A DNA stretch of 64,000 nucleotides from Schistosoma haematobium (taxonomy: Eukaryota > Platyhelminthes > Trematoda > Strigeidida > Schistosomatidae). Positions 1-13,100 of this stretch are shown piece by piece (position 1 is the first letter of the stretch; every line of letters starts with the position of its first letter). The DNA lies in assembly GCF_000699445.3 (NCBI RefSeq), contig NC_067195.1, positions 12,956,787 through 13,020,786 on the forward strand, in the 5' to 3' direction. Below the pieces are notes generated by a model. That model was not told the origin of the DNA and searched no databases. It was given only the letters and a program-made list of their open reading frames with translations. Position numbers and translations under genes: made by a program.

Positions 1-432
1 TCACGGGTTCGCATTCAAGTATACGGTCTCGTGACCGGCCACTACTAGTCTACACTTCATATTATTGCATATTATCTATCGATCAGCATTCCCTTTTTCA
101 TTTTGACAATATAAAATTTCGTTCATTAAATTGTTAAAATCCTCCAATAATAAGTTCATTTGTTATTGGTACACTTTATTGTCACACAACACTTGATTTT
201 ACGGCACTAACTGAACTATATTGTTACTGTTGTGGCCTGTAGTTTGTCGAGGAATTGTAAAATAAATTTTATTTGTTGACAATAATCAATTTAATTAAGT
301 TCGTATAAACTGAAGTGACGTAGTCTGTTGTCACACTATATTAAAATATACATGTACGTTCAAATTTATCCTTGTACAAATATCTACTGTCTTTTTTCCT
401 TCATTTGTTTATCTCAAAAACTATTTTTACAC

Positions 433-477
<45 letters not shown>

Positions 478-530
478 CATTATTGACAACGGATTACACC
501 ATATTTTTATTTATTTTGTTTTGCTTGCAG
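1..530. other. MARCHF6 intron, upstream part
   Basis: No exon was found here. It is AT-rich with a (TTA/ATT)n microsatellite at 433-477. The exon preceding 531 must lie before the window. Confidence 0.5.
433..477. repeat. (ATT)n microsatellite
   Basis: An uninterrupted trinucleotide run of about 45 bases in a MARCHF6 intron. Confidence 0.95.
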
Positions 531-581
531 ATGATACTTCAACCATTACCACTATACATACAACGTTTGATTGCTACTTAT
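531..581 (+). CDS. MARCHF6: MARCHF6 exon a (first in window)
   Basis: A 51-bp in-phase exon follows a TTTGCTTGCAG acceptor and precedes GTAAGT. It encodes [17 protein letters not shown], corresponding to the EMIHLPIYRHLRRFI stretch of the human protein just before a transmembrane helix. The ATG is an internal Met and not a start, because the exon sits behind a splice acceptor and the family extends far upstream. Confidence 0.85.
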
Positions 582-3500
582 GTAAGTGCTGAACACTTCT
601 CCACTGTGAAATTATGTAATATCTATGGTCGTACTACTTATACTTAAGGTTGAACACCATTGTAATTTCTATGACTACAAATTGACAACATTAGTTGCCA
701 TATATTTTTTTTTGTTTTTGTTTTGTTTTAAATCATATAGTCAGTTTGGGGTATATTAATTGTACTTATGCTATGGTTACCTACAGAAGTTATTCGGCAT
801 TTCTTTCCTAAATTCTTGCCATTTCGTATTAATGCAGCTTAGTAAGTTTGGGAAAAAGCAGTAACTGTGCACAGTAATTTACTCTATTGTATTGTGTATG
901 TGATTATAAATATTTTAGAAAAAAATCGAAACTCTGGTCTTTATATTCCAATTGTTTTTAAAGTGGAACAGTGGTGTTTAGTGGTTAAAGAGTTCACGTT
1001 TCAACCATCGGTTGTAAGTTCGTGCCCTTTCTAATTTCATTTCCTTTTGGTAGCCTTTTTACTAGTTAATATACAGAACAGGTCGCAAACTTGAGTCTCA
1101 CTCAACGTACTTCGCTTTACTCAGTTGGATATCATCACTGGCTCACAGAGAAATACACAAATCCGTACATCATAGATGATTTATTTCATTAACACTTCCA
1201 CCAGAGACATAATTGCTGACCCTCAGGGATTTTCAGCGATCGTTTAGTCTTCAGATCAATGAGTTGGCATCCAAAGGTTTATATTTCTAATTCTGATTGT
1301 ATTGCAATATTGCACAGATATCTTCCAGTACTATTAATGGGCACCTGCCTCACACTTAAATCAGTTAAGCTCCATTATCCATAGCTTTTCAGTAGAACTT
1401 GGAGATTACCTCTGAAAATTTGTCATGACATGACTGTTTTTGTGTAAGAATTCTGTTGAACTTCATAGTTTACATCGTGGGCCCACCTTAGTCAACCATT
1501 GAAAACCAGAAGACACTAGAAGGCTTTTCCATCCTATTATGGGACTGCCCAGTAGTCCTTATCTACCACCTCACTGAGGATCTGGCTCAACACCTTCAGT
1601 TCTCACACGAGCGCCTAACCTTTAGGTAGATCGACCAGAGTTAAATATGTGAACTATAGACTGTTCTCCGCAATGGTCCTGAATTTAGGCAGTCTCTGCA
1701 TTATCTGGAGTTCCTATGTGTCCGATCTACTGTGGAGTCGCAGATGGATGCTGCTGAGTAGTTCAAAGCTAAAACAGCAACTGTCCAAGTGTAGTGGACG
1801 CTACTCACTTGTAGGTAGTATGTAGTAGTCATCAAGCGGAGTGAAGAGTTTCTGTACATCGAAAGCTCAACGTAGGCACAACACTTGATGACCAAACGAG
1901 ATAGTTTGGATTTCAGAACACAGCAAGATTCTAATTGATGATCAAAGACTATGTATATGAATTATGTAAACACTTTTTAATTTCCAATGGTCAATTCTTT
2001 TCCCCTTTGTCCTGTTCCACACCAGTACTTCCTGGTTCAGAATGGTTGTCTTACCAAAATCATTTCGTGATGTAAATATTTCCCATCAAAGCCTTACGGT
2101 AAGAAATTATCTGAGAATGCCTAATAAAGAAATTGAAAGATTCATATAAACCTGTAAAACAAAAATTTGCTTTTTTTTGAAGAGCTTTAATACCTTAAAT
2201 ATTTTATAAGTATCAAGATTAAAAAATAACTAGTGAGTGCATAAAAAAGACACATTAAGTAACATATAGTTTACCTCTGAAATTTGGGTATAGTTGAATT
2301 ATACATAGCTTATTGAAAATAAATATTGTCATATTTCGGTTATTAAATGAGTTCTCTGAATTTTGAAGTTTACCAAACGTAGGTCACCTAACAAAACAGT
2401 TGAATTTACTTATAAGAAATGTTTAATTTTTTTCAAATTTTACCTGTAATGGTTTAGATTACCCGATTGTTCGATGCTGGAGTCAACACCAACCCTAGGA
2501 TGCAGGTACATCCAGCTTACAAGTCTTAAATAGGAAAAAAGGCACATCCTGAATTTCACTGCTAGCTGCATTCCATTTATTCTTTGTTAGGCTGATTCAT
2601 TATTATTATTACATTTTTATCTTTTTGGTATATTCATGTTTTTCTTTGTATGCTTTTATTCAAGTGACAGTCCATTGGATTATTCATTGGAAATGATACT
2701 ATTACAAGTTGTTCTACCATTCTTATTGGATAATCACGCTAAAACAACTCTTCGTCAGATTTTACGTTGGTGGTGTATATGTGTATCATGGTTGCTTGGT
2801 TTACGTAGTTACTTGCTCGGTGATATTCCATTTTCACCAGGGGTTAGTTAATTTTCATTATTCTTTTTATTTAAATGTTTGTATAAAAGAAAATATACGC
2901 GTAGGATTTTAATGTGCCACCAACCAAATAAAATGATCACAGATAACAAAATAAATACTAGGCAGTGAAGTGATAAATGGCTACAGTGGTAGTACGTTTT
3001 ACATTCTAAGGGTCGTAAATTATGGGTATTATTCAATGCTGCTGGTCATAAGTTTTGTTTATTTCTCTTTCTAATCATGTTAGAGTCAAATGATTCTAAT
3101 TCTGTTGGTTGAACTCATTCTATGGATCCATAACGTAAACTGATATTTTGAGAATAACAGTTGAGGTATTGACTACTAGATTAAAATGTGGTCCCGCTAT
3201 TTGGTAAATATCACTGTGTGAGAATCCATTGTCTCAATTATTAACATTGTCAGGAATGCCTTGGAAATTTTAGAGTTTTTCTCCACTTCTAAAATATAGT
3301 CTTGTGTCGTTTTTAACCACTAGTCTGTGCTTGATGTATAGGAAAGGAGAGAGTTGTCTTGATCTAGGTTATGGCCTTGACGTGATAGGTTGCCTCATAA
3401 TATCTTGAGACTTGTAACATGTGAGCTCGATTTGTATTTGGGTGAGATTGAGGGCACAGTAGAGAAACTTTGCTACTAGTAACGTATGAGTTGACTTGTT

Positions 3501-4052
3501 GGCAAGAAGAGAAAAAAGACTACTTAGCTGGAACTCCCTCTCCGACTTATTCTTGATTCGATTAACTCAAAATAGGTATATGAATAAATACATAACTGAC
3601 AGGACTGAAACCCACAATGAATGTGAAAAATACAATTCTATCCAAACTAGGGTATTAGAATTAAAAAAAAAAGAACACAAAGATCACGTCTAAATTACTG
3701 CAATTTTGGAATAAAAAGGAAAATAACGGTAATTTATGCATTACATGAAAGCATGTGATTCATAAAATACAACAAACATCTAATACTTTACACTTAATAC
3801 TTTACAGATTCGAAATTCAGCGACACAATGTCAAAAAAATGTCCGTTGTTTGTAATCGCCTCTTTATTCCTCTCTTCAAAATAAATTGAATCGCTACTTT
3901 TTTCATAACAAAAGTTAACCAATATTTAACACAAGATGTCTTTTTAAGTATCCGAAAAACCCGTCAGCAATCCATCATCTCATCAAAGTGCATGCGATGT
4001 TCAATTATCTAGATTAACGGTTACATTACGGTTTAATCGATAGAATTCGATC

Positions 4053-4127
<75 letters not shown>

Positions 4128-7100
4128 TCGGATCCTCCTTGTTTACAGATATTGTTCATATCGACATGTTAGTCATGAAAATGTAATGATCGTTTTAAAT
4201 TAATTGGATGGGGTAAAGTAATCGACCATAAATTATTTATTAGATACCAGCATATGATACACGGAATTGCATTTTGCCATATTCTTATTATACGATTGAT
4301 GTATGCTGTTTTTAACATCTCATTAATTTTAACTTTTAACAAAAATTCATTACAATGAATTAAAAATTTATTTATATCGTGAATTCATTGTGTAATCAGC
4401 ATGAGTAACCTTTTCTTGTAGCAGCTTTACTTAATGTTTATTGGTTTAGGATTTTATTGTTACTGAAAATGGAACTGAAGTACCATACAAACGACGTCGA
4501 GATTCTCATAATCAAACATCTAATTTAAATAGTCATTCGGGATTCATGTCTGTAGAATCGTCTCAACGGACATTGACTAATGAACCAGACGATATTTCGA
4601 CAGATTTGTATGCTCCAAACTTATCATCGCCGTCATCATCTTATGGACAGATTACTTCAACAAATAATCGATTTCGTGAACAATCCCAACCTGAAAATAA
4701 TGAACAAGATAACGTTAATCATGCAAATGCTGATTATGATAACGATGATGATACAGATTTTACTCGTTATGTTCCATATAAACGAGGCAATTTCTTCAAA
4801 TTACGAATTACTGGCTTAATCCTAATATTAATTACTAGTTTGATATCTTTAAGTTTAACTGTACTAATTGTACCAGTTGGTATTGGACGTTTATTATTGT
4901 TGAATTTAAGCGGAACTGGTTCTACATCAAAGCATGATGCTATCGCTTTAGTTGGTGGATTCACTGTTCTGGGAATAATTCTCCGTCTAGCTCCTTGGTA
5001 AGTTCTCTTCTCTAAGCATACCACTATATATAGGGTTCACGATTCAATACTTATTTTGGTTTTTTCTAGCATAATGTTTGTATAATGATTGCCTAAATAT
5101 GAGTATAAATTGACTATTTGATTTTAGTGTTATCAATATCTAACATTATAGTGTTTACCTGAGATTAGACGCAGAGTATGAGGTTAGTGTGAGAAATCAT
5201 TTGAAAAGATAGTAAATCTTTATCAACTAAGATAGTTAAGACATCTTATGCGTCTATCCACTGACTACCTCGATGCACTTTGATGGCTACTGTATGTGTA
5301 AGTTAAAAGGAAGCTAAACTAAAGTATGGTATCAGTTCATGAAGACATTAGCTATTGGATAGGCCTAGACTACCTGGTTGCGACCAGCAAGATTATCATA
5401 ACCAATGGTTAAAGACTCGTTGAAGTAGCTCAATATCGTTCTCGATGGCTCAAATGCAGCACTCTTTAGCTTCCTTTTATTCCTGAGTTTATAAATTCAT
5501 CTAGTTTTGTTTTATTACCATTGTTAGTGTTATTACTTCTACTATTTTGAAATTTGCCCTGGACGATGTCACTTCATTGTGCGAATGTTTTGTGGACATT
5601 TGAACAGATGTACACATGTGTCAGCTTCTATGGTGCATTTAACTAACTGTATCATTCAATAAAAAAAACTGAAATGATTTACTAAAGGATTTTTTTCTCT
5701 CATTGTTTTCGATTTCAAAAGAAAAGTTTTAGTTCAGCAGTTATTAAATTAGTGATTATTGTCGTTTTAAAACTCCGATAGTTTGATTGGGAAATTCAGT
5801 TTCCCACTAAAAAGGTAACTTGTTAGACCTTTTAGCCACCAATGGAGTCACTGGATATATATATAGCTTATGCCTGTTATACCTCCTAGAGGAGCGTAGT
5901 ACACGCACCGACATTATGCATGGAACTCTGTCCTGGACAATCCTTTTGATATCTGCTTCTAACTCCCGACGCAGTGTGTTCTTTAGTCTTCCTCTTTTCC
6001 GTTTCCCTTTAGGATTCCAAGTTAGCACTTGTTTCGTGATTCAGTTTGATGATTTTCGCAACATATGTCCTATCCACTTCCATCATCTTTCCTTAACTTC
6101 CTCTTCAGCTAGAAGCTGGTTTTTCCTCTCCCACAGTAGGCTGTTGCTGATGGTATCCAGCCAACGGACAGTGAGTATCTTGCGTAGACAATTGTTTATG
6201 ACTACCTGTACTTTCTTGACGATGGTTGCGGTAGTTCTCCAAGTTTCAGCTCCGTACAGTAGAACTGTCTCCACATTCGTGTTGAGGATTCTGATTTTGG
6301 TGTTGGTTGACAGTTGTTTTGAGATCGGGATCTTTTTCAACTGTAGGAATGTCGCTCTCCCTTTGCCAAGCCTCACCTTTACATCTGCATCGGATCCTCC
6401 TTGTTTACAGATGATGCTGTGCACCTGTTCCAGAGCTCCTTCATCAAGTATGATTGGTTTGGTGTTCTCTGTGTTGATTTTCAATATCTTGCTTTTTCCC
6501 TTGTGTATGTTGAGGCCTACTGATGCAGAGGCTTCTGCTACACTGTCTGTCTTCACCTGAATTTGTTCGTGTGTATGAGATAGAAGAGCTATGTCGTCTG
6601 CGAAATCCAAATCGTCTGGCTGCATCCAAGCTGTCTATTGTATTCCATGCTTACCCCAGATATAGAGGTCTTCATAATCCAGTCGACCACTAGAAGAAAG
6701 GGGAGACTAAGCATCTTGTCTGATTCCGGTCTTTACTTGTAATATAGCTGTACTGTACTTTGAACAAATATCTGACCAATCATTTGAAATTTTCACGAAT
6801 CGTGGAAATGATATTAATATTTTATTCATATAAACACACTGAGTGTCACTTGAATCACTTACTTACTTACGCCTGTTACTCTCAATGAAGGATAAGCCGC
6901 TGACCAGCATTCTCCAACCCATTTTGTCATTGGCCCTCCTTTCTAGTCCTATCCAATTTTTGTTCATACTTCTCATGTCTGTCTCCACTTCTCGGCGTTA
7001 CGCGTCCTTTGGTCTTCCTCTTTTGCTTTGGTCTTGAGGATCCCAGGTTAGGCCTTGCCTTGTGATGTAGTTGGACGCTTTACTAAATGTGTGTCCTATC

Positions 7101-10100
7101 CACTTCCTGATTTCTTCCTCCGCTGAGATCATGTTTGTTGTCTCTAACGTCAGGTTGTTGTTGATAGTGTCTAGCCAACAGATCCGAAGTATTTAGCCTA
7201 GACAACTGTTAATAAACACTTGTATATTCTGGATGATTGTTTTCGTAGTTCTTCAAGTTTCCGCCCCCATACAGTAGAACTGTCGTGACATTTGCGTTGA
7301 AAATTCTGACATTAGTGTTGGTTGACAGTTGTTTCGAGTTCCTGATGTTCTTCAGTTTTAGATATGCTGTTCCTGCTCTGCCGACCCGCCCCTTCACATC
7401 TGTATCAGATGCACCGTGTCCATCAATGATACTGCCCCGGATATGTAAAGGTCTTTACATATTCCAAAGCTTCTCCGTCAAGTGTGATTTAATTCATGCA
7501 TGCTGTGTTGTATCGGAGAATCTTGATTTTCCCATTGTGTATTTTGACGTTTTCATGATCCAGTCGACCAGCAGGAGAGAGAGGAAGGGTGAGATTAAGC
7601 AACTTTGCCTGACACCAGTCTCTACTTCGAACGAGTCTGTTAGCTGTCCTCCATGCATGATTTTGCAGTTTGATCCATCATAGGAATTCCGCATGATATT
7701 GACTATTTTCTCAAGCACTCCATAGTGTTGTTCTGTCCACGCTATCCAATGCTTTCTCGTAGTCAATGGAGTTGACGTAGAGTGATGGGTTGCATTCAAT
7801 TGATTGTTCCACAATGACCCGTAGTGTTGGGATTTGGTCTGTACATGATCGGTATTCACGGAATCCAGTCTGTTGGTCTCAAAGTTGGTAGTCTACGGAG
7901 TCCTTCATTCTGTCTAATAACACCCTGTTGAAGACTTTTCCTGGTATTGAGAGAAGAGTGATGCTTCTGTAGTCTCCCATCAGAATGGTCAAGGCTTTTG
8001 TTAGGCAGTTATCAACTTCATCGAAAAGCACCAACGGCACACAGCATCAGAACCCAAGTCAAGCACAAAAATCAACAAAAGGATCACCCTACCGTACATA
8101 CAAGGAATATCAGAAACCGCAACGAGACTGCTGAAAACCTTCGGGATAGGTGTGGCACACAAACCAACAAAATCACTACAAACCAAAAAATGAAATAACA
8201 AAGGAAAACAAATCAAACATCATCTACAAAATAAATTGTACTAACTGCGACAAACACTACATGAACATCAATTAGCAGTCAAACGCCATGATATCTCTTC
8301 ACTTATATCAATACACGTGGATAACTACGAACACTCATTCGATTGGGAAAATATAGAAATCTTAGACAGAGGAAACTCCGAAAACACCAGAGAATTTCTA
8401 GAAGTTTGGCACTCAGGTCAATCAGCAATCAACAAACATATTGAAATCAATCCAACTTATCAACCAATCAGGAAAGTCATGTATAAATATAGGAACAAAA
8501 ATCAAACCAATGGGAGACACAACCAAAACAAAGAAGTAAACAATGATAAATTTAAGGTCAACAAGGACTAATCAACATCGAGGTGCACAGAACAAGCTGT
8601 GAAACACATATGGAGAAATTCGAACACTTCACTTCTATCTGAAGTTTGTGCTGATGATGTCGTTCAGAAGAACGATGAAAGCTCCACGACCAAACCATCC
8701 AGCTCAGAGAACAAAACTCCACCAAAATCATCCACCTGAGCTACAGATCTTCTCCATTATCTTTAACGTCTTCATTGTAGTCTTTGACAGGCGCATAGCA
8801 TTGGATGACGTTCATTGTAATGCCCTCTTTCTTTGTTTCAAAAGAAGCTTTGATGATCCTGGGTCTATGAGATTCCCATCCTATAAGTGCTTTTTGTGCT
8901 TGTTTGGATAGTGCCAGTGCAACTCCTTGTTTATGTGGGACATTCTCTTCTTCATGACCGGAGTATAACAACAGCTCTCCAGAAGCTAATCTTTGTTGTC
9001 CAACCTGCGTCCGATGTGTTTCATTGATTCCAAGCGCCTCCAGGTTGTATCTTTTCATTTCTGCAGCAATCAGGATGACTCTCACGGTCTCCCACATTGT
9101 ACGAGAATTCCATGTAGCTAAATTAATTGTTGCTTTAGTTGTCAGAAGGGGCATCAGCTTCGTGACTTCCGACGGAACTCGGTTTTCACCACGAGGCGTC
9201 ATAACTCTTCTGAATGAAGACCTAACTCCCAGGGCAGAATTTAAGTGGTTTGAATTAGTTTTTCTGGATGACGTTTTTTTAGCGAGTTAGTTTTCTACGG
9301 GATGGTATCGCTAACCCTATGCCCAACCCTCCTACGGCAGTAGCCCCAGAAGGTTTCCAGGTGGAGTTCACTTGAATCACTGCACAGTATATTTTAATCT
9401 TATTGTTCGTGTTTTTTTAAAATTCTTTCAATGTATCTACGTATATCGTACTTACGTTTCAGCATACCACATCTTTTCAATGGAATTTATCGAATTATTA
9501 TGTTGATTGGTCAAAGTGGTAGTTTAATTAGCTGGTCTAGACCATTACGTGTATTTAGAATTTGGACTCGTTTAGGTACAACATGTGAAATTACAATACG
9601 ACGACCAGCATTACCAATGGCTCCTATGATTGATTTGAATCGACATTATGGATTTCAATCTACTGTGGATATGAATATTGGGATATATCTACAAAATTAT
9701 CTACGATTATTAATAAATTGGTTACGTCTATTTTGTATTGCTGTAATATGTCTGGGCATTCTCCCAACAGCTTTAGGATTATTAATCAACTTCATTTTCA
9801 TTGTACCCTTCCGTATTGGACCCAAAAAAACCATTATTATTGGGTTTTGGGAGGTTTGTTTTTATTATTATTATTGTCTAACTGAAAACTTTTTCAAATG
9901 TTTACGTTACATACTCTTTTCAAAATATGCGTAATACTACTTTTTCAGATCTGGTATCCAGTCCCAATCCACAGATATAATAAGTAAAATCCACCTTTTT
10001 GCAAATAATTTGAAATTTTACATCAAATTGTAGTACTAATTTAATTTGTATATTTGCTAACCTCATCATAGGTAAATGATTTCTAAACTTAAACATTCGT

Positions 10101-13100
10101 TTTCACACCTTGATAGTTATTCAATCCAAAGAAATTCTTCGACGGAACTATCTTTACGTGGGTTTGTGAAGATTGCTGAATCTAATAGTGTACATCCTGG
10201 ACTTACCTTGATTAGACAACAGTGTTAGTTCGTCATCTAGACCATAAATTTCAGAAAATTCCACAAACCCCGTTTGCCAATAATGTCCATGTGTCAGTAG
10301 GGACTAAAGATATTATATAATTTAGAGAGAATACCTGACCAGTAGAGTTCAACCATGTCGGGTGTCATTGAAAGTTAATTGGGCAATACCTCGAATTAAT
10401 TGAAGGTAGTTTTCAACATATATCTATTTACAATAATAGACTTAGTTTAGCTACCGATTAGTTGTAATAATTTTCTCTATTCTTTTAATTTTTATAGCAT
10501 TGGATATTTGGTATTATGCATTTAAAAGTGGTTATCTTACTTACTCTTCTTGGACCGCCATGGTGGTTACGAAATCGTTTAGAATTATTTCATGATGAAA
10601 TGACACATCATCGACAAGATGCTCGTTGTATGCGTTTACTTTGGGCAATCGCACCATTGCTTGTAACTATTGGATTATCGTTAAGTGTACCATATTTATT
10701 GGCTTATTATATTAGTCCATTAATCGGTAAGATTTTTACCTGGCTGTGTATTTTTCAAGAATCCTGATTGTTTATTTATTGTGTTGATTGCTTTTAAAGT
10801 ACATATATTCACTGGTTGGTCTATACTAAACATCTATTTGTTTAATAAATAAGAACTTTCGTCTAAATTTGAACGAATAGTTTAACAATATTTGAGCGCC
10901 GAGTTTATGCGAGACATTAAAGTGGAAGAATGTTTTTGTAAAATCTCAGCGAAAGAATTTGAAGTAAATCCAACGTTTCACCTGGTAATCTGGTCCAAGG
11001 TTTTTCAAGGAAAATATTTTCCTTGGATACTACTACTACTACAGTTTGTTCATTACAATATTTGTTGTATCGATTTACAGCAATTCCTAATTACAGCCGA
11101 CTGAGATCTACGGGATTTTTATGTAGATCATTAGACAATTGTTACACTACACTTTAACGGTAATCCCCTTTACTACGGAAGAAAAAAGTCGGATTATGAA
11201 AAGTTCCAAATTCAAGATAAATTTATAGTAGAATAGCTTCATATATGTAACAACAAAGCATGACCTTGGGGGATGCAGTAAAATTAGCAGGATAGGATAC
11301 GTGTCCGTAAATCTGTAGCGTATTTACCTCTCAACATTCAATCTCTGTACATTATTAAGCATTTTCTGTTTGCTTAGTGGGCGAGTGTGAAGTATAGGAC
11401 CATAATTTTCACTGGGAACTTCATGTCAAGCCGTAACTTTTGCTTTTTCGTCTGGCATATGCGTTACATTGGCTAGTTTGTTGAAGAGATATGCAGATAG
11501 CTTCAGATAGTTAGAATGAAATTCTGAGTGAGAATTATGCTCTTATTTGCAGCACTCACCAACTAAATAAACGAAGACTTATTCGAAAATGTTAGATACT
11601 GCACATTATCGAACTTTAAAAAATAATGGTTATCCTCGCATAAAATTACCGATACAAATGCGAAAACAAACAATCAAATAGCGGTAAATGTCAGTAGGGA
11701 AAAAGTATCGTGGATATTTCTACCATAAAACGTCGGATAAAAAGGTATTCTTTGAAAAATATATACACATTCTATTGACATACATCATCCAATAAGTAAT
11801 TCGATTCAACCCCTTCCTACTTTGTTGTATGAACAATGAGTAAAAATAAAACAAGCTCATTTTTAATTAATTTACAGTGGTTTGGTATATTTTGTTGTCC
11901 ATATTTTGCCTCAAATTTGATGTATTAATTGGCTAATGTGCTTCCTGTACAGATTGCCTTAATATAGCCGTCATGATATGAGTTTTAATAAAATAAATGG
12001 TATTAAGTCTATTTTACGTTTTATGTCCCTATTCACTTCCCTCCGACTTTTGTGTATCGTTTTATACTACTCATCAATATTCAGTAAAGTTATATTCCTA
12101 GCAGTTTTTACGCTTATGTTGTACCGCACATTTATCGTGTATTGTTCCATAATATTTACATATACGTATGACATTCATTGTATTTGCCATTTTAATTACT
12201 TTCTCTTCATCCTTGTAGCAGCAGTTCGTATAGTAGTTTAGTCCTTGTTTGAACGCAACAGTTCCCATATTGTTTGCTCTTGGTTCTGTTTTTGCTTTTT
12301 GGTACCCTGTTATCAAGATTAGACAAAGCTATTAACTGTCATTTGCAGTATCGCATGTTATGGTGATTCTTTACGTTATTATTACAGAAAGCCTTTTCTA
12401 TTTCAGACTTACAGACGTGTAAGGCGCTAAAGATCCCTCACAAGTTGACGTTTGTGGCTAATTTATGTATATTATTCAATAAAGAATCGATTTTTAGACA
12501 AATCGCTGTTTTGTGCGTATCTCAAATGTGTGATTTAGACGCTTCGATAGATTTAACAGATAGAATATGCCTAGCATTATAACCCAAGACATTCGTCTCG
12601 TTTTACTTGAGGCACGTCATCTGAATCGACCTGCACCCCAGAGGTGATGTTCACTCCCGTACTTAAACCCAGTATCTATTCAATATACTCTGCAACAAAA
12701 TGTGTCGAATCGTAAATCATTGTTCTCTGTGGAGGTACGTGTTGTCGATCATTGTGAACTAAATAGCTGTTAGGAAGCAAATCTTTGACAAACTTGAGTA
12801 AATCCACATATTTTCATTTATCGGTTGTACTGTTACTGATAGGAAAACATATAGCTTAAAGCGAAATATTGAGAATACAAGCTATATTTTGATTAATTTT
12901 TCTTTAGCATTGTTAGCTAGGTAACCGTGTTTCTACGGCTTCTGATTATCGACTTGAATCTTATATTTCCAATGTATATATGTATTTATGTATCACTATT
13001 ACCTACGTAATAATTTCTTATTGACTTGTTTATTTCCCTACAGCATTAGATAGCGAAGTTGCATTTCGATACATATATCCATTTCTTTTCGCCATGTTCA

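Larger units (their letters stand above)
6860..9367 (-). mobile_element. RTE-A copy 2, both ends present, internally deleted
   Basis: The element is flanked by the 14-bp duplication TCACTTGAATCACT at 6846-6859 and 9368-9381, and its 3' end has short TAAG repeats. On the - strand there is a 5' leader (9203-9367), an endonuclease N-terminal part (8741-9202), a PLE insertion (7998-8737), and a reverse-transcriptase remnant (6860-7997). In the latter LTILMGD, normally mid-endonuclease, is fused directly to [19 protein letters not shown] of the transcriptase. Endonuclease C-terminus and RT N-terminus are deleted. Confidence 0.88.

Noticed and set aside
9..60. Possible exon at the window start
   Set aside because: No acceptable splice pair or similarity to the preceding MARCHF6 segment could be read.
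372..647. 91-codon frame with a poly-Leu run
   Set aside because: The Leu run is the ATT microsatellite read in one frame. Only 531-581 within it is a real exon, supported by splice sites and MARCHF6 similarity.
5820..6560. 246-codon frame on the + strand
   Set aside because: Antisense shadow of the RTE-A reverse transcriptase; low-complexity Leu/Ser/Phe content typical of a reversed coding strand.
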